A stretch of 64,000 nucleotides of DNA, taken from contig NZ_BMTO01000017.1 of NCBI RefSeq assembly GCF_014649715.1, positions 1 to 64,000 on the forward strand. The letters run 5' to 3'. Of the stretch, positions 23,001 through 31,570 are shown one piece after another; position 1 is the stretch's first letter, and each line of letters begins with the position of its first letter. Source of the stretch: Streptomyces lateritius. Lineage in GTDB: Bacteria > Actinomycetota > Actinomycetes > Streptomycetales > Streptomycetaceae. Below the pieces are notes generated by a model. The model did not search any database and was not told the origin of the DNA. It saw only the letters and a program-made list of their open reading frames with translations. Position numbers and translations under genes: made by a program.

Positions 23001-24675
23001 GCTCGCCGACCCGGCCTCCGCCCTTCTTCGGGTCGGCGCCTGCCAGGAAGACTCCGAACAGGCCCCGGTCGGGGATCGTGCCGCCCGAGGTGACGGCGAG
23101 TCGCTGCGCGCCCGGGCGGCCGGTGACCGTCCCGGCGACCCGGTCCCAGACCACGCGCGGGCGCAGCTCGGCGAACGCGTCCGAGGGGTAGCGGCCCGCC
23201 AGCATGTCCAGGACGGCCGTGAAGGCGGAATCGGGCAGGGAGGAGAAGGGCGCGGCCCGGCGGACTACGGTCAGCAGGTCGTCCATCTGCCAGGTGTCCA
23301 GGGCGACCATCGCGACCAGCTGCTGGGCGAGGACGTCCAAGGGGTTCGCGGGGATCCGCATCGACTCGATCGAACCGCTGCGCATCCGCTCGGTGACCAC
23401 GGCCGCCTGGACCAGGTCGCCGCGGTACTTGGGGAAGACCACGCCCGTGGAGACGGCGCCTACCTGGTGGCCGGCGCGGCCCACGCGCTGGAGGCCGGAG
23501 GCGACCGAGGGCGGCGACTCGACCTGCACGACCAGGTCCACCGCGCCCATGTCGATGCCCAGCTCCAGGCTGGACGTGGCCACCACGGCGGGTAGCCGGC
23601 CGGCCTTGAGGTCCTCCTCGACCTGGGCGCGCTGCTCCTTGGACACAGAGCCGTGGTGGGCACGGGCGAGCAGTGCGGGAGCCCCTTGCGCCGCCCCCGA
23701 CTGGGCCATGATTTCGGCCGGCGGGCGTCCCTCGGGGAGCGGCTCCCCCATGGCACGCTCGTACGCGATCTCGTTCAGGCGGTTGCACAGCCGCTCGGCG
23801 AGCCGGCGCGAGTTGGCGAAGACGATCGTGGAGCGGTGAGCCTGGACGAGGTCGGCGATGCGCTCCTCGACATGCGGCCAGATCGACGGCTTGTCACCGC
23901 CCTCCGAGGCCTCCGAGGCGGGCGAACCGCCCAGCTCGCCCATGTCCTCGACCGGGACGACCACCGACAGGTCGAACTCCTTGCCGGAAGGCGGCTGGAC
24001 GATCTCCACCTTGCGCTGCGGGGAGAGATAGCGGGCCACTTCGTCCACCGGACGAACCGTCGCCGACAGGCCGATCCGGCGGGCCGGGCGGGGCAGCAGC
24101 TCGTCGAGCCGCTCCAGGGAAAGCGCGAGATGGGCGCCGCGCTTGGTCGCGGCGACCGCGTGCACCTCGTCCAGGATCACCGTCTCGACACCGGACAGCG
24201 CATCCCGAGTGGCGGAGGTCAGCATCAGGAACAGCGACTCGGGCGTGGTGATCAGGATGTCCGGCGGCTTGGTCGCCAGCGCCCGGCGCTCGGCGGGCGG
24301 GGTGTCCCCGGACCGGATCCCCACCCGCACCTCCGGCTCCGGAAGCCCGAGGCGGACCGCCTCCTGGCGGATACCGGTCAGCGGGGAGCGCAGATTGCGC
24401 TCGACGTCGACGGCCAGCGCCTTGAGCGGCGACACATACAGCACCCGGCAGCGCTTCTTCGGGTCCGCCGGCGGGGGAGTGGAGGCGAGCTGGTCCAGGG
24501 AGGCCAGGAAGGCGGCCAGGGTCTTGCCCGAACCGGTCGGGGCCACGACGAGCACGTCCGAGCCCGCGCCGATGGCCTGCCAGGCACCCTCCTGCGCCGC
24601 CGTGGGCGCGCGGAAGGCCCCGGTGAACCAGCCGCGGGTCGCGGGGGAGAACGAGTCGAGCGCAGACCTGACCAT
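20050..24675 (-). CDS. lhr: Lhr-type ATP-dependent DNA helicase
   Basis: A 1541-residue superfamily 2 helicase. It has Walker A APTGSGKT (45-52), DEVH in VILDEVHAV, SAT motif (LSATVRP), and helicase-C motifs HHGSVSKEQR and QRVGRAGHQVG, then the Lhr winged-helix and beta-barrel core and a long C-terminal domain that is typical of the ~1500-residue actinobacterial form. In mycobacteria Lhr is a 3'-5' RNA:DNA translocase induced by DNA damage. I chose ATG 24675 because the RecA-NDp-like promoter ends 7 nt before it; ATG 24684 is in frame but would overlap the -10. Likely acts with the downstream nei. Confidence 0.93.
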   Translation of the reverse strand: MVRSALDSFSPATRGWFTGAFRAPTAAQEGAWQAIGAGSDVLVVAPTGSGKTLAAFLASLDQLASTPPPADPKKRCRVLYVSPLKALAVDVERNLRSPLTGIRQEAVRLGLPEPEVRVGIRSGDTPPAERRALATKPPDILITTPESLFLMLTSATRDALSGVETVILDEVHAVAATKRGAHLALSLERLDELLPRPARRIGLSATVRPVDEVARYLSPQRKVEIVQPPSGKEFDLSVVVPVEDMGELGGSPASEASEGGDKPSIWPHVEERIADLVQAHRSTIVFANSRRLAERLCNRLNEIAYERAMGEPLPEGRPPAEIMAQSGAAQGAPALLARAHHGSVSKEQRAQVEEDLKAGRLPAVVATSSLELGIDMGAVDLVVQVESPPSVASGLQRVGRAGHQVGAVSTGVVFPKYRGDLVQAAVVTERMRSGSIESMRIPANPLDVLAQQLVAMVALDTWQMDDLLTVVRRAAPFSSLPDSAFTAVLDMLAGRYPSDAFAELRPRVVWDRVAGTVTGRPGAQRLAVTSGGTIPDRGLFGVFLAGADPKKGGGRVGELDEEMVYESRVGDVFTLGTTSWRIEDITRDRVLVSPAPGVPGRLPFWKGDQLGRPLELGRAVGAFLREVGSLATEDARLRLVAAGLDAWAADNVLAYLDEQRQACGHVPDDRTILVERFRDELGDWRVVIHSPFGAQVHAPWALALGARLAERYGMDAQVMHADDGIVLRLPDADLMSLDLLDQDPARLDTTYDSDQAPIGAADALFDKGEIGQIVTDQVGGSALFASRFRECAARALLLPKRNPGKRTPLWQQRQRAAQLLQVASEFGSFPIVLEAVRECLQDVFDVPGLTELMGDIESRRVRLVEVTTPEPSPFARSLLFGYVAQFLYEGDSPLAERRAAALSLDSRLLAELLGQAELRELLDADVLTELEKELQWLTEDRRIKDVEGVADLLRVLGPLSDAELAERGADPEWAPALGAARRAIRVRIAGADHWAAIEDAGRLRDALGTALPVGVPEAFTEPVKDPLGDLLARFARTHGPFTSSAAAARFGLGAAVTDGALQRLAAAGRVVQGEFHPSGIGQEWCDAAVLRRLRRRSLAALRHELEPVPPAALATFLPQWQHLGGNSLRGIDGLARAVEQLQGAPVPASALEKLILPSRVRDYSPALLDELTTTGEVVWAGAGALPGKDGWVSLYLADAAPLLLPPPHPLETTALHESVLTLLSGGYGLFFRQIADQVRATTHPDATDPQLADAVWDLAWSGRLTNDTLAPLRSLLGSGRTAGSTAHRAKRTIPRGRYGTLTAAARPASRTGPPTVSGRWSLLPPAEPEPTHRAHALARTLLDRHGVVTRGAVAAEGVEGGFSATYRILSAFEDSGQARRGYVVEGLGAAQFAMDGAVDRLRAAATARDRGAEAGAGPRAVVLAAADPANAYGAALPWPEPPTGAGHKPGRKAGSMVVLVDGELTLYMERGGKTLLCWPTDPDDPALRAAAESLAASALAGSLGTVTVERVNGAAALTSPLARALETAGFHATPRGLRLRP

Positions 24676-24682
24676 GGCATCC

Positions 24683-24705
24683 ATCGTGCACCCCACCACT
24701 GACAA
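24683..24705 (-). promoter_or_regulatory. RecA-NDp-like DNA-damage promoter of lhr
   Basis: On the minus strand TTGTCAGTG (24705-24697), an 8-nt spacer and CACGAT (24688-24683) match the RecA-NDp consensus tTGTCRgtg-N8-TAnnnT except for one base. The start codon then lies where a leaderless transcript would begin. Confidence 0.7.
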
Positions 24706-24754
24706 CCGCCCGGACCTGGGGAAACCCGCCTCGTGGCGAGGTGCGGCGGAGGCG

Positions 24755-24760
24755 CAGAAT
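24755..24760 (+). promoter_or_regulatory. Possible leaderless -10 of the AraC gene
   Basis: CAGAAT lies 7 nt before ATG 24768. First base deviates from the consensus. Confidence 0.35.
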
Positions 24761-24767
24761 GGGGGGT

Positions 24768-25616
24768 ATGGCGAGCGGGGAGCGGGCACGGTACTGGCGG
24801 TATCCCGAGCTGCCCGGCGTCGATCTGCTGCATGCCCACTACGTCCGCAAGGCCTTCGCCCGCCACACCCACGAGACCTTCGTCTTCGCCGCGATCACCG
24901 ACGGCGTGGAGGCCTTCCACTACCGCGACGCACTCGTGCACGCGGGACCCGGGCAGATCGCCCTGGTCAACCCCGACACCCCGCACACCGGGCACGCCGG
25001 AGTGCCCGAGGGCTGGACGTACCGCACGATCTACCCGGACGCGGAGCTGATCCGGTCCATCGCCGCCGACACCCTCGCCCTGCGGGGTGACGTCGGCTTC
25101 ACGGAGCCCGTCGTGGACGACCCGTACGCCGCGCAGCTCGTCATCGGTGTCCACCGGGCGGCCGAGGAGGGCAACGCGCTGGCCGCCGACAGCCTGCTGC
25201 GACTGGTCACGGCGAGGATGCTGCGCAGCCACGGCGGCCGGACGACGCCGCTGGCGCCGCGTTCGGCCGGGGCCCGCGACGCTGCACGCGCGCGTGCCGT
25301 GCTGGAGGAGCGGATGGTCGACCCGCCGACGCTGGAGCGGCTCGCCGCCGACCTCGGCACGAGCCCGTTCGCCCTGCTGCGGGCCTTCCGGGAGGCCTAC
25401 GGCATGCCGCCGCACACCTGGCTGACCGACGCGCGCGTGCGGCGGGCCCGGCGCCTGCTGGACGCCGGTACGGCCCCGGCGGAGGCGGCCGTCGCGGTCG
25501 GGTTCACCGACCAGCCGCACCTGAACCGGCACTTCGTACGGAGCGTCGGGGTCCCGCCGGGCGCCTACCAGCGCTCCCGCGGCGTGGGGTCGCGTAGGCG
25601 GGACGCGCGAACGTAG
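24768..25616 (+). CDS. AraC-family transcriptional regulator
   Basis: A 282-residue regulator: N-terminal cupin-like sensing domain (about 15-140, with RHTHETFVFAAI and NPDTPHTGHAG) and a C-terminal pair of HTH motifs (about 180-275; LERLAADLGTSPFALLRAFR and AVAVGFTDQPHLNRHFVR). It lies 114 nt upstream of azlCD on the same strand and resembles regulators paired with AzlCD-type amino-acid exporters, so it probably controls them. Divergent from lhr with 92 nt between starts. Confidence 0.88.
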   Translation: MASGERARYWRYPELPGVDLLHAHYVRKAFARHTHETFVFAAITDGVEAFHYRDALVHAGPGQIALVNPDTPHTGHAGVPEGWTYRTIYPDAELIRSIAADTLALRGDVGFTEPVVDDPYAAQLVIGVHRAAEEGNALAADSLLRLVTARMLRSHGGRTTPLAPRSAGARDAARARAVLEERMVDPPTLERLAADLGTSPFALLRAFREAYGMPPHTWLTDARVRRARRLLDAGTAPAEAAVAVGFTDQPHLNRHFVRSVGVPPGAYQRSRGVGSRRRDART

Positions 25617-25717
25617 GGCAAGGACGTGGGCGGCGCACTGGCGTAGGGGACCGAGAACGCAGCGCGCGAGAACGCGGGGGCGCAAGAATGTACAAGACCG
25701 GTGGCGGGCGCCCTCCG

Positions 25718-25723
25718 TAACGT
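25718..25723 (+). promoter_or_regulatory. Leaderless -10 element of azlC
   Basis: TAACGT lies 7 nt before GTG 25731; no Shine-Dalgarno. Confidence 0.45.
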
Positions 25724-25730
25724 CCCCGAC

Positions 25731-26510
25731 GTGGCAGAACAGACAGCAACCCCAGTCATACGCGACGGGACCAAGGCGGACTCGGCGGTCGTGCGCGACG
25801 CGCTCGGCGTCGGGATCGCCGTGGGCCTCTCCGGCTTCGCCTTCGGCGTGACCTCCGCCGGATCCGGGCTCAGCCTGCTCCAGACCTGCGCCCTCAGCCT
25901 GCTCGTCTTCACCGGTGCCTCGCAGTTCGCGCTGGTGGGAGCGCTCGCGGCGGGCGGGAACCCGCTCACGGCCGCGGCCGGCGCCTTCTTCCTGGGCACC
26001 CGTAACGCCTTCTACGGGCTGCGCCTGTCCCAGCTGCTCGCGCTGCCCCGTACGGTCAGACCCTTCGCCGCGCACTGGGTGATCGACGAGACGACGGCTG
26101 TGGCACTCGCGCAGCCCACCCGGCGGGCCGTACGGATCGGGTTCACCGTCACCGGGCTCACGCTCTACGTGCTGTGGAACCTGACCACCCTGCTGGGGGC
26201 GCTCGGGGCCGAGGCACTCGGCGACACCGCCGCCTGGGGGCTCGACGCCGCCGGGCCCGCCACCTTCCTCGCGCTGCTCGCGCCGATGCTCAGGACCGCC
26301 ACCGAAGGGGCCACCGCCGGGATCGCCGTCCTGCTCGGCCTCGGGCTGCTGCCCGTCCTGCCGGCCGGCGTCCCCGTCCTGGCGGCGGCGCTCGCGGCAC
26401 CCCTCGTGCTGTGGGCCCGGGGCCGTCGCATGACCGGGCCGACCGGGCAGGCCGGGCAGGCCGGGCCGACCGGGACGACCGGGCCGACCGGAAGGAAGGA
26501 CGCCCGATGA
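25731..26510 (+). CDS. azlC: AzlC-family branched-chain amino acid exporter, large subunit
   Basis: A 259-residue inner-membrane protein with about five hydrophobic segments and the family motif SGFAFGVTSAGSGLS...FTGASQFALVGALAAGG. With AzlD it exports branched-chain amino acids or analogues. GTG 25731 is favoured by the leaderless -10. The last ~24 residues are a Gly-x-y run (GPTGQAGQAGPTG...), a collagen-like tail not usual in AzlC and encoded by 9-bp repeats at about 26431-26491. Confidence 0.9.
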   Translation: MAEQTATPVIRDGTKADSAVVRDALGVGIAVGLSGFAFGVTSAGSGLSLLQTCALSLLVFTGASQFALVGALAAGGNPLTAAAGAFFLGTRNAFYGLRLSQLLALPRTVRPFAAHWVIDETTAVALAQPTRRAVRIGFTVTGLTLYVLWNLTTLLGALGAEALGDTAAWGLDAAGPATFLALLAPMLRTATEGATAGIAVLLGLGLLPVLPAGVPVLAAALAAPLVLWARGRRMTGPTGQAGQAGPTGTTGPTGRKDAR

Positions 26511-26818
26511 GTGTCTGGATCGCGATCGGCCTCACGGCCGTCGGGTGTTACCTCGTCAAGCTGCTCGGACTCCTGGTGCCCGCCGGCGCTCTGGAACGAC
26601 CGCTCGTCCAGCGTCTGGCGGCCCTGCTGCCCGTGGCCCTCCTGGCGGCGCTCACCGCCCAGCAGACCTTCAGTGCCCAGGGTGCCCTCGTTCTGGACGC
26701 CCGCGCCGCCGGCCTCGCCGCCGCCGCGGTCGCCCTGCTCCTGCGAGCGCCGTTCCTGGTGGTCGTGGGAGTGGCCGTGGTGGTCACGGCGGGAGTCAGA
26801 GCGCTGGCCGGCGGCTGA
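26507..26818 (+). CDS. azlD: AzlD-family exporter small subunit
   Basis: A 103-residue protein with three to four hydrophobic helices, including the family pattern VGCYLVKLLG and LPVALLAALTAQQTF. ATG 26507 overlaps the azlC stop (ATGA), and GGAAGGA precedes it. AzlC and AzlD work as one transporter. Confidence 0.9.
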   Translation: MSVWIAIGLTAVGCYLVKLLGLLVPAGALERPLVQRLAALLPVALLAALTAQQTFSAQGALVLDARAAGLAAAAVALLLRAPFLVVVGVAVVVTAGVRALAGG

Positions 26819-26916
26819 CCCTCGGCCCTGTCACCGGTTCCGGAGCCGGGCGCGCCCAGCCCCGCGCGACGGCATGCGGCTGTCCCGCGCGACGGGGCAC
26901 AGGGAACCCCACCGAG

Positions 26917-27846
26917 TCAGCCGATCGTGCGCCCGTGCGCGCGCAGGGTCCGCAGGGCCTCGATCGTGACGATCGGACGCGCCTCCAGTGCCGTGCCCGG
27001 TGCCCACCGGCGCCAGTTGACCGGCCAGCCGCCGTCCTCCTGCTGACCGGAGGCGAGGTGGTCGAGCGAGCGATCCAGCTCCTCGTCCGTGAACCAGCGG
27101 CGGGCCAGCGAGTCCGGCACGCGCGCGTAGTCGTACGGAAAGTGGTGCTCGCCGGGCGCGTACCCCGGAGCCACCGGGAACGCGTCGACGCGGTCGGGGT
27201 CGAGCACCGCGAGGCGCTGCTCCCGCACCAGACGCCCCAGCCGGTCGGCCACGGCCTGCGCCCTCGCCCGGTCGGGGACCCCGTCGAGGAAGGCGACGGC
27301 GGCCTGGATCTCGTACGGGTGCGACTTCTCCAGGGTCTCGACCGCCTCCCAGCAGAACTCCGTGGCGCGGAACAGCCAGGCGTGCCAGACCTGGTTGCGG
27401 TGGAGCAGGCCGACCACCGGGCCGGTGGACAGCAGCGAGCTGGGCGGGTCGTCGACGATCGGTACGAAGGGCGCGGCCGGATAGCCGCGCTGGGAGGGGT
27501 GGACGGCGGGCAGTGCCCCGTCGTGCGTGGACACCTCGGTGAGGTAGCGGCAGATCCGCTCGACCCGCAGCCCGCCGCACCGGCCGATGGAGTCGAGGAC
27601 CCTCAGCGCGTGCCCGGTGTGCAGCGGCTGGCTGACCGGGCCGCGCAGGTCCGGTTCGAGGGCGTGGCCGTAGCCCCCGTCCTCGTTGAGGTACGCGGAG
27701 AGGGCGACCTCGACGGGGTCCGCGCCACCGCGCAGGAAGTGGTAGGCGAACCGCCGCTGTTCGAGCACACGGGCCGTCAGCCAGATGAAGTGCTCGGCGC
27801 GCTCGAGGGGGGTCGCGTGCGGAGCCGCGAGAGGAGTTCCAGCCAT
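26917..27846 (-). CDS. Alpha-toroid (prenyltransferase/squalene-oxidase-repeat-like) protein
   Basis: A 309-residue protein with QW-like motifs: YLNEDGGYGHALEPDLRG and LASGQQEDGGWPVNW. These mark the (alpha/alpha)6 toroid fold of terpenoid cyclases and prenyltransferase beta subunits. The catalytic DxDD of squalene-hopene cyclase is not seen, so a cyclase role is not claimed. ATG 27846 is 6 nt after TACGGT (leaderless). Convergent with azlD and divergent from the DUF3046 gene. Function unknown. Confidence 0.75.
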   Translation of the reverse strand: MAGTPLAAPHATPLERAEHFIWLTARVLEQRRFAYHFLRGGADPVEVALSAYLNEDGGYGHALEPDLRGPVSQPLHTGHALRVLDSIGRCGGLRVERICRYLTEVSTHDGALPAVHPSQRGYPAAPFVPIVDDPPSSLLSTGPVVGLLHRNQVWHAWLFRATEFCWEAVETLEKSHPYEIQAAVAFLDGVPDRARAQAVADRLGRLVREQRLAVLDPDRVDAFPVAPGYAPGEHHFPYDYARVPDSLARRWFTDEELDRSLDHLASGQQEDGGWPVNWRRWAPGTALEARPIVTIEALRTLRAHGRTIG

Positions 27847-27852
27847 GGTCCG

Positions 27853-27858
27853 ACCGTA
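27853..27858 (-). promoter_or_regulatory. Leaderless -10 of the alpha-toroid gene
   Basis: TACGGT on the minus strand lies 6 nt before ATG 27846. Confidence 0.4.
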
Positions 27859-27913
27859 GGGCGGAAAGGACGGGTGACAAGGGCTACCGACGGGGCTGCA
27901 CTCTTGGGGGCGG

Positions 27914-27919
27914 GATACT
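27914..27919 (+). promoter_or_regulatory. Leaderless -10 of the DUF3046 gene
   Basis: GATACT lies 6 nt before ATG 27926. Confidence 0.4.
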
Positions 27920-27925
27920 GGGGTC

Positions 27926-28120
27926 ATGCGGTTGACGATTTTCTGGGAGCGGATGGCGGATCACTTCGGTGCGTCCTACGCCGAGTCTTTCGCACGGGAC
28001 CATGTGATGTCCGAACTGGGCGGCCGTACGGTGCACCAGGCACTGGACGCCGGCTGGGAGGCGAAGGACGTGTGGCGGGCGGTCTGCGCGGCGATGGACG
28101 TGCCCGCCGAGAAGCGCTGA
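27926..28120 (+). CDS. DUF3046 small conserved protein
   Basis: A 64-residue protein with the DUF3046 pattern (RLTIFWERMADHFG near the N-terminus, then GGRTVHQALDAGWEAKDVWRAVC, quoted in parts as FWERMADHFG and AGWEAKDVWRAVC). The family is confined to actinobacteria and often lies upstream of recA, as here, but its function is not known. Probably leaderless. Confidence 0.88.
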   Translation: MRLTIFWERMADHFGASYAESFARDHVMSELGGRTVHQALDAGWEAKDVWRAVCAAMDVPAEKR

Positions 28121-28149
28121 CGAGAGGCGCTGAGGTGCCCTCCGGGGAG

Positions 28150-28155
28150 GAATGT
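28150..28155 (+). promoter_or_regulatory. Possible leaderless -10 of the AI-2E transporter gene
   Basis: GAATGT lies 7 nt before GTG 28163. First base deviates from the consensus. Confidence 0.3.
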
Positions 28156-28162
28156 CCGCGCG

Positions 28163-29635
28163 GTGCGCGAGACTGGCGGGGTGGCTCCGACTGACGAATC
28201 CGGCGAGACTGACAAGACGACCTCCGACGGGACCGCCGAAAGAACTTCCGAAGGACCTTCAGAACGGCCCTTCGGCGGGACCGCCGATGGGACCGCCGAC
28301 CAGGGCGTCGGCGAGAGCTCTGGTCGCGGCGTGAAGGGGGGCGGCCGTGCGGACGCGCGGAGCGCCTCAGCGCCGGCTCCCGGCGCCGCGCTCGGCGCGT
28401 CCGCGAGCGCGGCGGCCGGAGCCGGCTCCGCCGAACCCCCCGCCTCCGGCGGACCGGGGGTCGGGGGCGCCGCGCGGATGCCCCGTTGGCTGCCCCGCGC
28501 CCTGGTGCTCGCCCTCGCGCTCTACGCGTGCTTCCAGCTCGGCAGCTGGGCCTTCCACCAGCTCATCGGGCTGCTCGTCAACATCCTCGTCGCCTTCTTC
28601 CTCGCCCTCGCCATCGAACCCGCCGTCGGTCGCATGGCGGCCCGCGGCATGCGTCGTGGCCTCGCCACCTTCCTCGTCTTCCTCGCCGTCATGGTCGTCG
28701 GGGTCGGCTTCGTCGTGCTCCTCGGTTCGATGCTGGCCGGCCAGATCATCGACATGTTCGAGAACTTCCCCAAGTACCTCGACTCGTTGATCAACTGGAT
28801 CAACCAGACGTTCCGCACCGAGCTCTCCCGGGTCGAGGTCCAGGACAGCCTGTTGCGCTCCGACTGGCTGCGGAAGTACGTGCAGAACAGCGCCAGCGGC
28901 GTGCTCGACGTCTCCGCAACCGTCCTCGGCGGCCTGTTCAAGCTGCTGACGATCTTCCTGTTCTCGTTCTACTTCGCGGCCGACGGGCCCCGGCTGCGCC
29001 GCGCCCTGTGCTCCGTCCTGCCGCCGGCCCGCCAGAGCGAGGTGCTGCGGGCCTGGGAGATCGCCGTCGACAAGACCGGTGGTTACATCTACTCCCGCGG
29101 TCTGATGGCGCTGATCTCCGGCGCCGCGCACTTCGTCCTGCTGGAGGTCCTCAACGTCCCGTACGCCCCCGCCCTCGCGGTCTGGGTCGGCCTCGTCTCC
29201 CAGTTCATCCCCACCATCGGTACGTATCTGGCCGGCGCGCTGCCGATGCTGATCGCGTTCACCGAGAACCCCTGGTACGCACTGTGGGTGCTGGTCTTCG
29301 TCGTGATCTACCAGCAGTTCGAGAACTACGTCCTCCAGCCGAAGCTGACGTCCAAGACCGTCGACATCCATCCCGCGGTCGCCTTCGGTTCCGTGATCGC
29401 CGGCACCGCGCTGCTCGGCGCGGTCGGCGCGCTGATCGCGATCCCGGCCGTCGCCACGCTCCAGGCGTTCCTCGGCGCCTATGTGAAGCGGTACGACGTC
29501 ACCGACGATCCTCGCGTCCACGGCCACCGGCGCTACGGAGAGGCCGTCGTCGCCCGGCTGCAGAAGGCTCTGCACCACAAGAAGGAGAAGGAGCGGGAGG
29601 AGGGCAAGGTGCCGTCCGGGGAGGACGGCGCCTGA
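28163..29635 (+). CDS. AI-2E/YdiK-family permease
   Basis: A 490-residue membrane protein of the AI-2E transporter family (TqsA/PerM). The first ~105 residues are disordered, rich in Gly, Ala, Ser, Thr. Then come about seven to eight hydrophobic helices (from ARALVLALALYACFQLGSWA region onward), the signature FIPTIGTYLAGALP and the end-motif LQPKLTSKTVDIHPAV. The substrate is not known; members export diverse small molecules or ions. GTG 28163 is the chosen start; GTG 28181 is also possible and would only shorten the disordered leader. Confidence 0.85.
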   Translation: MRETGGVAPTDESGETDKTTSDGTAERTSEGPSERPFGGTADGTADQGVGESSGRGVKGGGRADARSASAPAPGAALGASASAAAGAGSAEPPASGGPGVGGAARMPRWLPRALVLALALYACFQLGSWAFHQLIGLLVNILVAFFLALAIEPAVGRMAARGMRRGLATFLVFLAVMVVGVGFVVLLGSMLAGQIIDMFENFPKYLDSLINWINQTFRTELSRVEVQDSLLRSDWLRKYVQNSASGVLDVSATVLGGLFKLLTIFLFSFYFAADGPRLRRALCSVLPPARQSEVLRAWEIAVDKTGGYIYSRGLMALISGAAHFVLLEVLNVPYAPALAVWVGLVSQFIPTIGTYLAGALPMLIAFTENPWYALWVLVFVVIYQQFENYVLQPKLTSKTVDIHPAVAFGSVIAGTALLGAVGALIAIPAVATLQAFLGAYVKRYDVTDDPRVHGHRRYGEAVVARLQKALHHKKEKEREEGKVPSGEDGA

Positions 29636-29691
29636 CCCGGGGGTCCTGTCGCGCCTCGGTCGGCCGCGCCTCGGTCGCCTTCGAAGGCGTC

Positions 29692-30290
29692 TCAGGGGCG
29701 CTCCAGCTCGGCCTTCGGCAGCACGCGCCGCAGCGGGGCCGGCAGCCACCACGCCCGGGGGCCCAGCAGCCGCATCACCGCCGGCACGATCAGACAGCGG
29801 ATGACCACGGCGTCCAGCAGGATCGCCACCGCGAGGCCGAGGCCGAACTGCCGCAGCATCCGGTCGGGGCTGAGCACGAAGCGGCGAAGACCACGATCAT
29901 GATCGCCGCGGCGGCCGTGATCACCTTTCCGGTCGCCGCCAGGCCCTCCCGTACCGCCCCCAGCGGGTCCTCGGTCTCCGCGGCCGTCGTGTAGAGCGCG
30001 AGCGCGAAGGCGATCATCAGCGGCCCGTCCTGGGCGGACAGCGGGTAATAGACCACACAGGCCGGCAGCGTGACGACGGCGACCGTGACCGGCAGCCGAC
30101 GCCGGAAGCAGAGCGCCCCGCAGCCGGCCGCGATCAGCAGCCAGCCGATGACGGTACGGGAGGTGGGCTCGCTCCCGTACCGCGCCGACACCAGCGTCCA
30201 GACGATCATGACGAGGGCGACGACCAGGGCCACGACGGCGCCGACGGCCGCGTGGTGCGCTTGACACCGAAATCGAACATCCATTCTCAT
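29692..30290 (-). pseudogene. Chimeric remnant: sensor-kinase N-terminus joined to an MMPL C-terminus, frameshifted
   Basis: Reading from 30290, residues 1 to about 110 look like the membrane input domain of an actinobacterial sensor kinase (GWLLIAAGCGALCFRRRLPV, MIAFALALYTTAAE). This then joins the last part of an MMPL/RND lipid transporter (GAVREGLAATGKVITAAAA IMIVVF). At about 29881-29885 one base is missing relative to MMPL, and the frame changes to FVLSPDRMLRQFGLGLAVA...LLGPRAWWLP to the stop at 29692. Neither half is functional: no kinase domain and only the last helices of MMPL. Its 5' end abuts the recA promoter. Likely two ancestral genes fused by deletion. Confidence 0.75.
30261..30286 (+). 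promoter_or_regulatory. recA upstream promoter with Cheo/LexA-like box
   Basis: TTGACA at 30261-30266 is followed by GAAC-ATCC-ATTC at 30275-30286, a one-base variant of the LexA Cheo box GAAC-N4-GTTC. The Streptomyces recA box is of this form. Expected to give SOS control. Confidence 0.65.
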
Positions 30291-30372
30291 GAAGGTCCGG
30301 CCCTTGGAATCACGGGCTTCTCGGCGAGGATGCCGCCGAGTTTTCCACAGGTCGGAGGGACGCCGGGGCCCA

Positions 30373-30395
30373 TTGTCAGTGGCAGGGGTTAGCGT
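30373..30395 (+). promoter_or_regulatory. RecA-NDp promoter of recA (LexA-independent DNA-damage promoter)
   Basis: TTGTCAGTG (30373-30381), an 8-nt spacer and TAGCGT (30390-30395) match the consensus tTGTCRgtg-N8-TAnnnT exactly. Predicted transcription start is near 30402, giving a 36-nt leader. Confidence 0.88.
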
Positions 30396-30438
30396 CTTTC
30401 ACATGAAGCGATCGACTCAAGCAAACCGGGTGGAACCC

Positions 30439-31566
<1,128 letters not shown>

Positions 31567-31570
31567 CCCC

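Noticed and set aside
20083..23595. 1170-codon open frame opposite lhr
   Set aside because: Antisense shadow of the helicase gene.
24741..24767. Upstream start for the AraC gene (MRRRRRMGG)
   Set aside because: ATG 24768 has a leaderless -10 and conserved start; the extension is basic and non-conserved in pattern.
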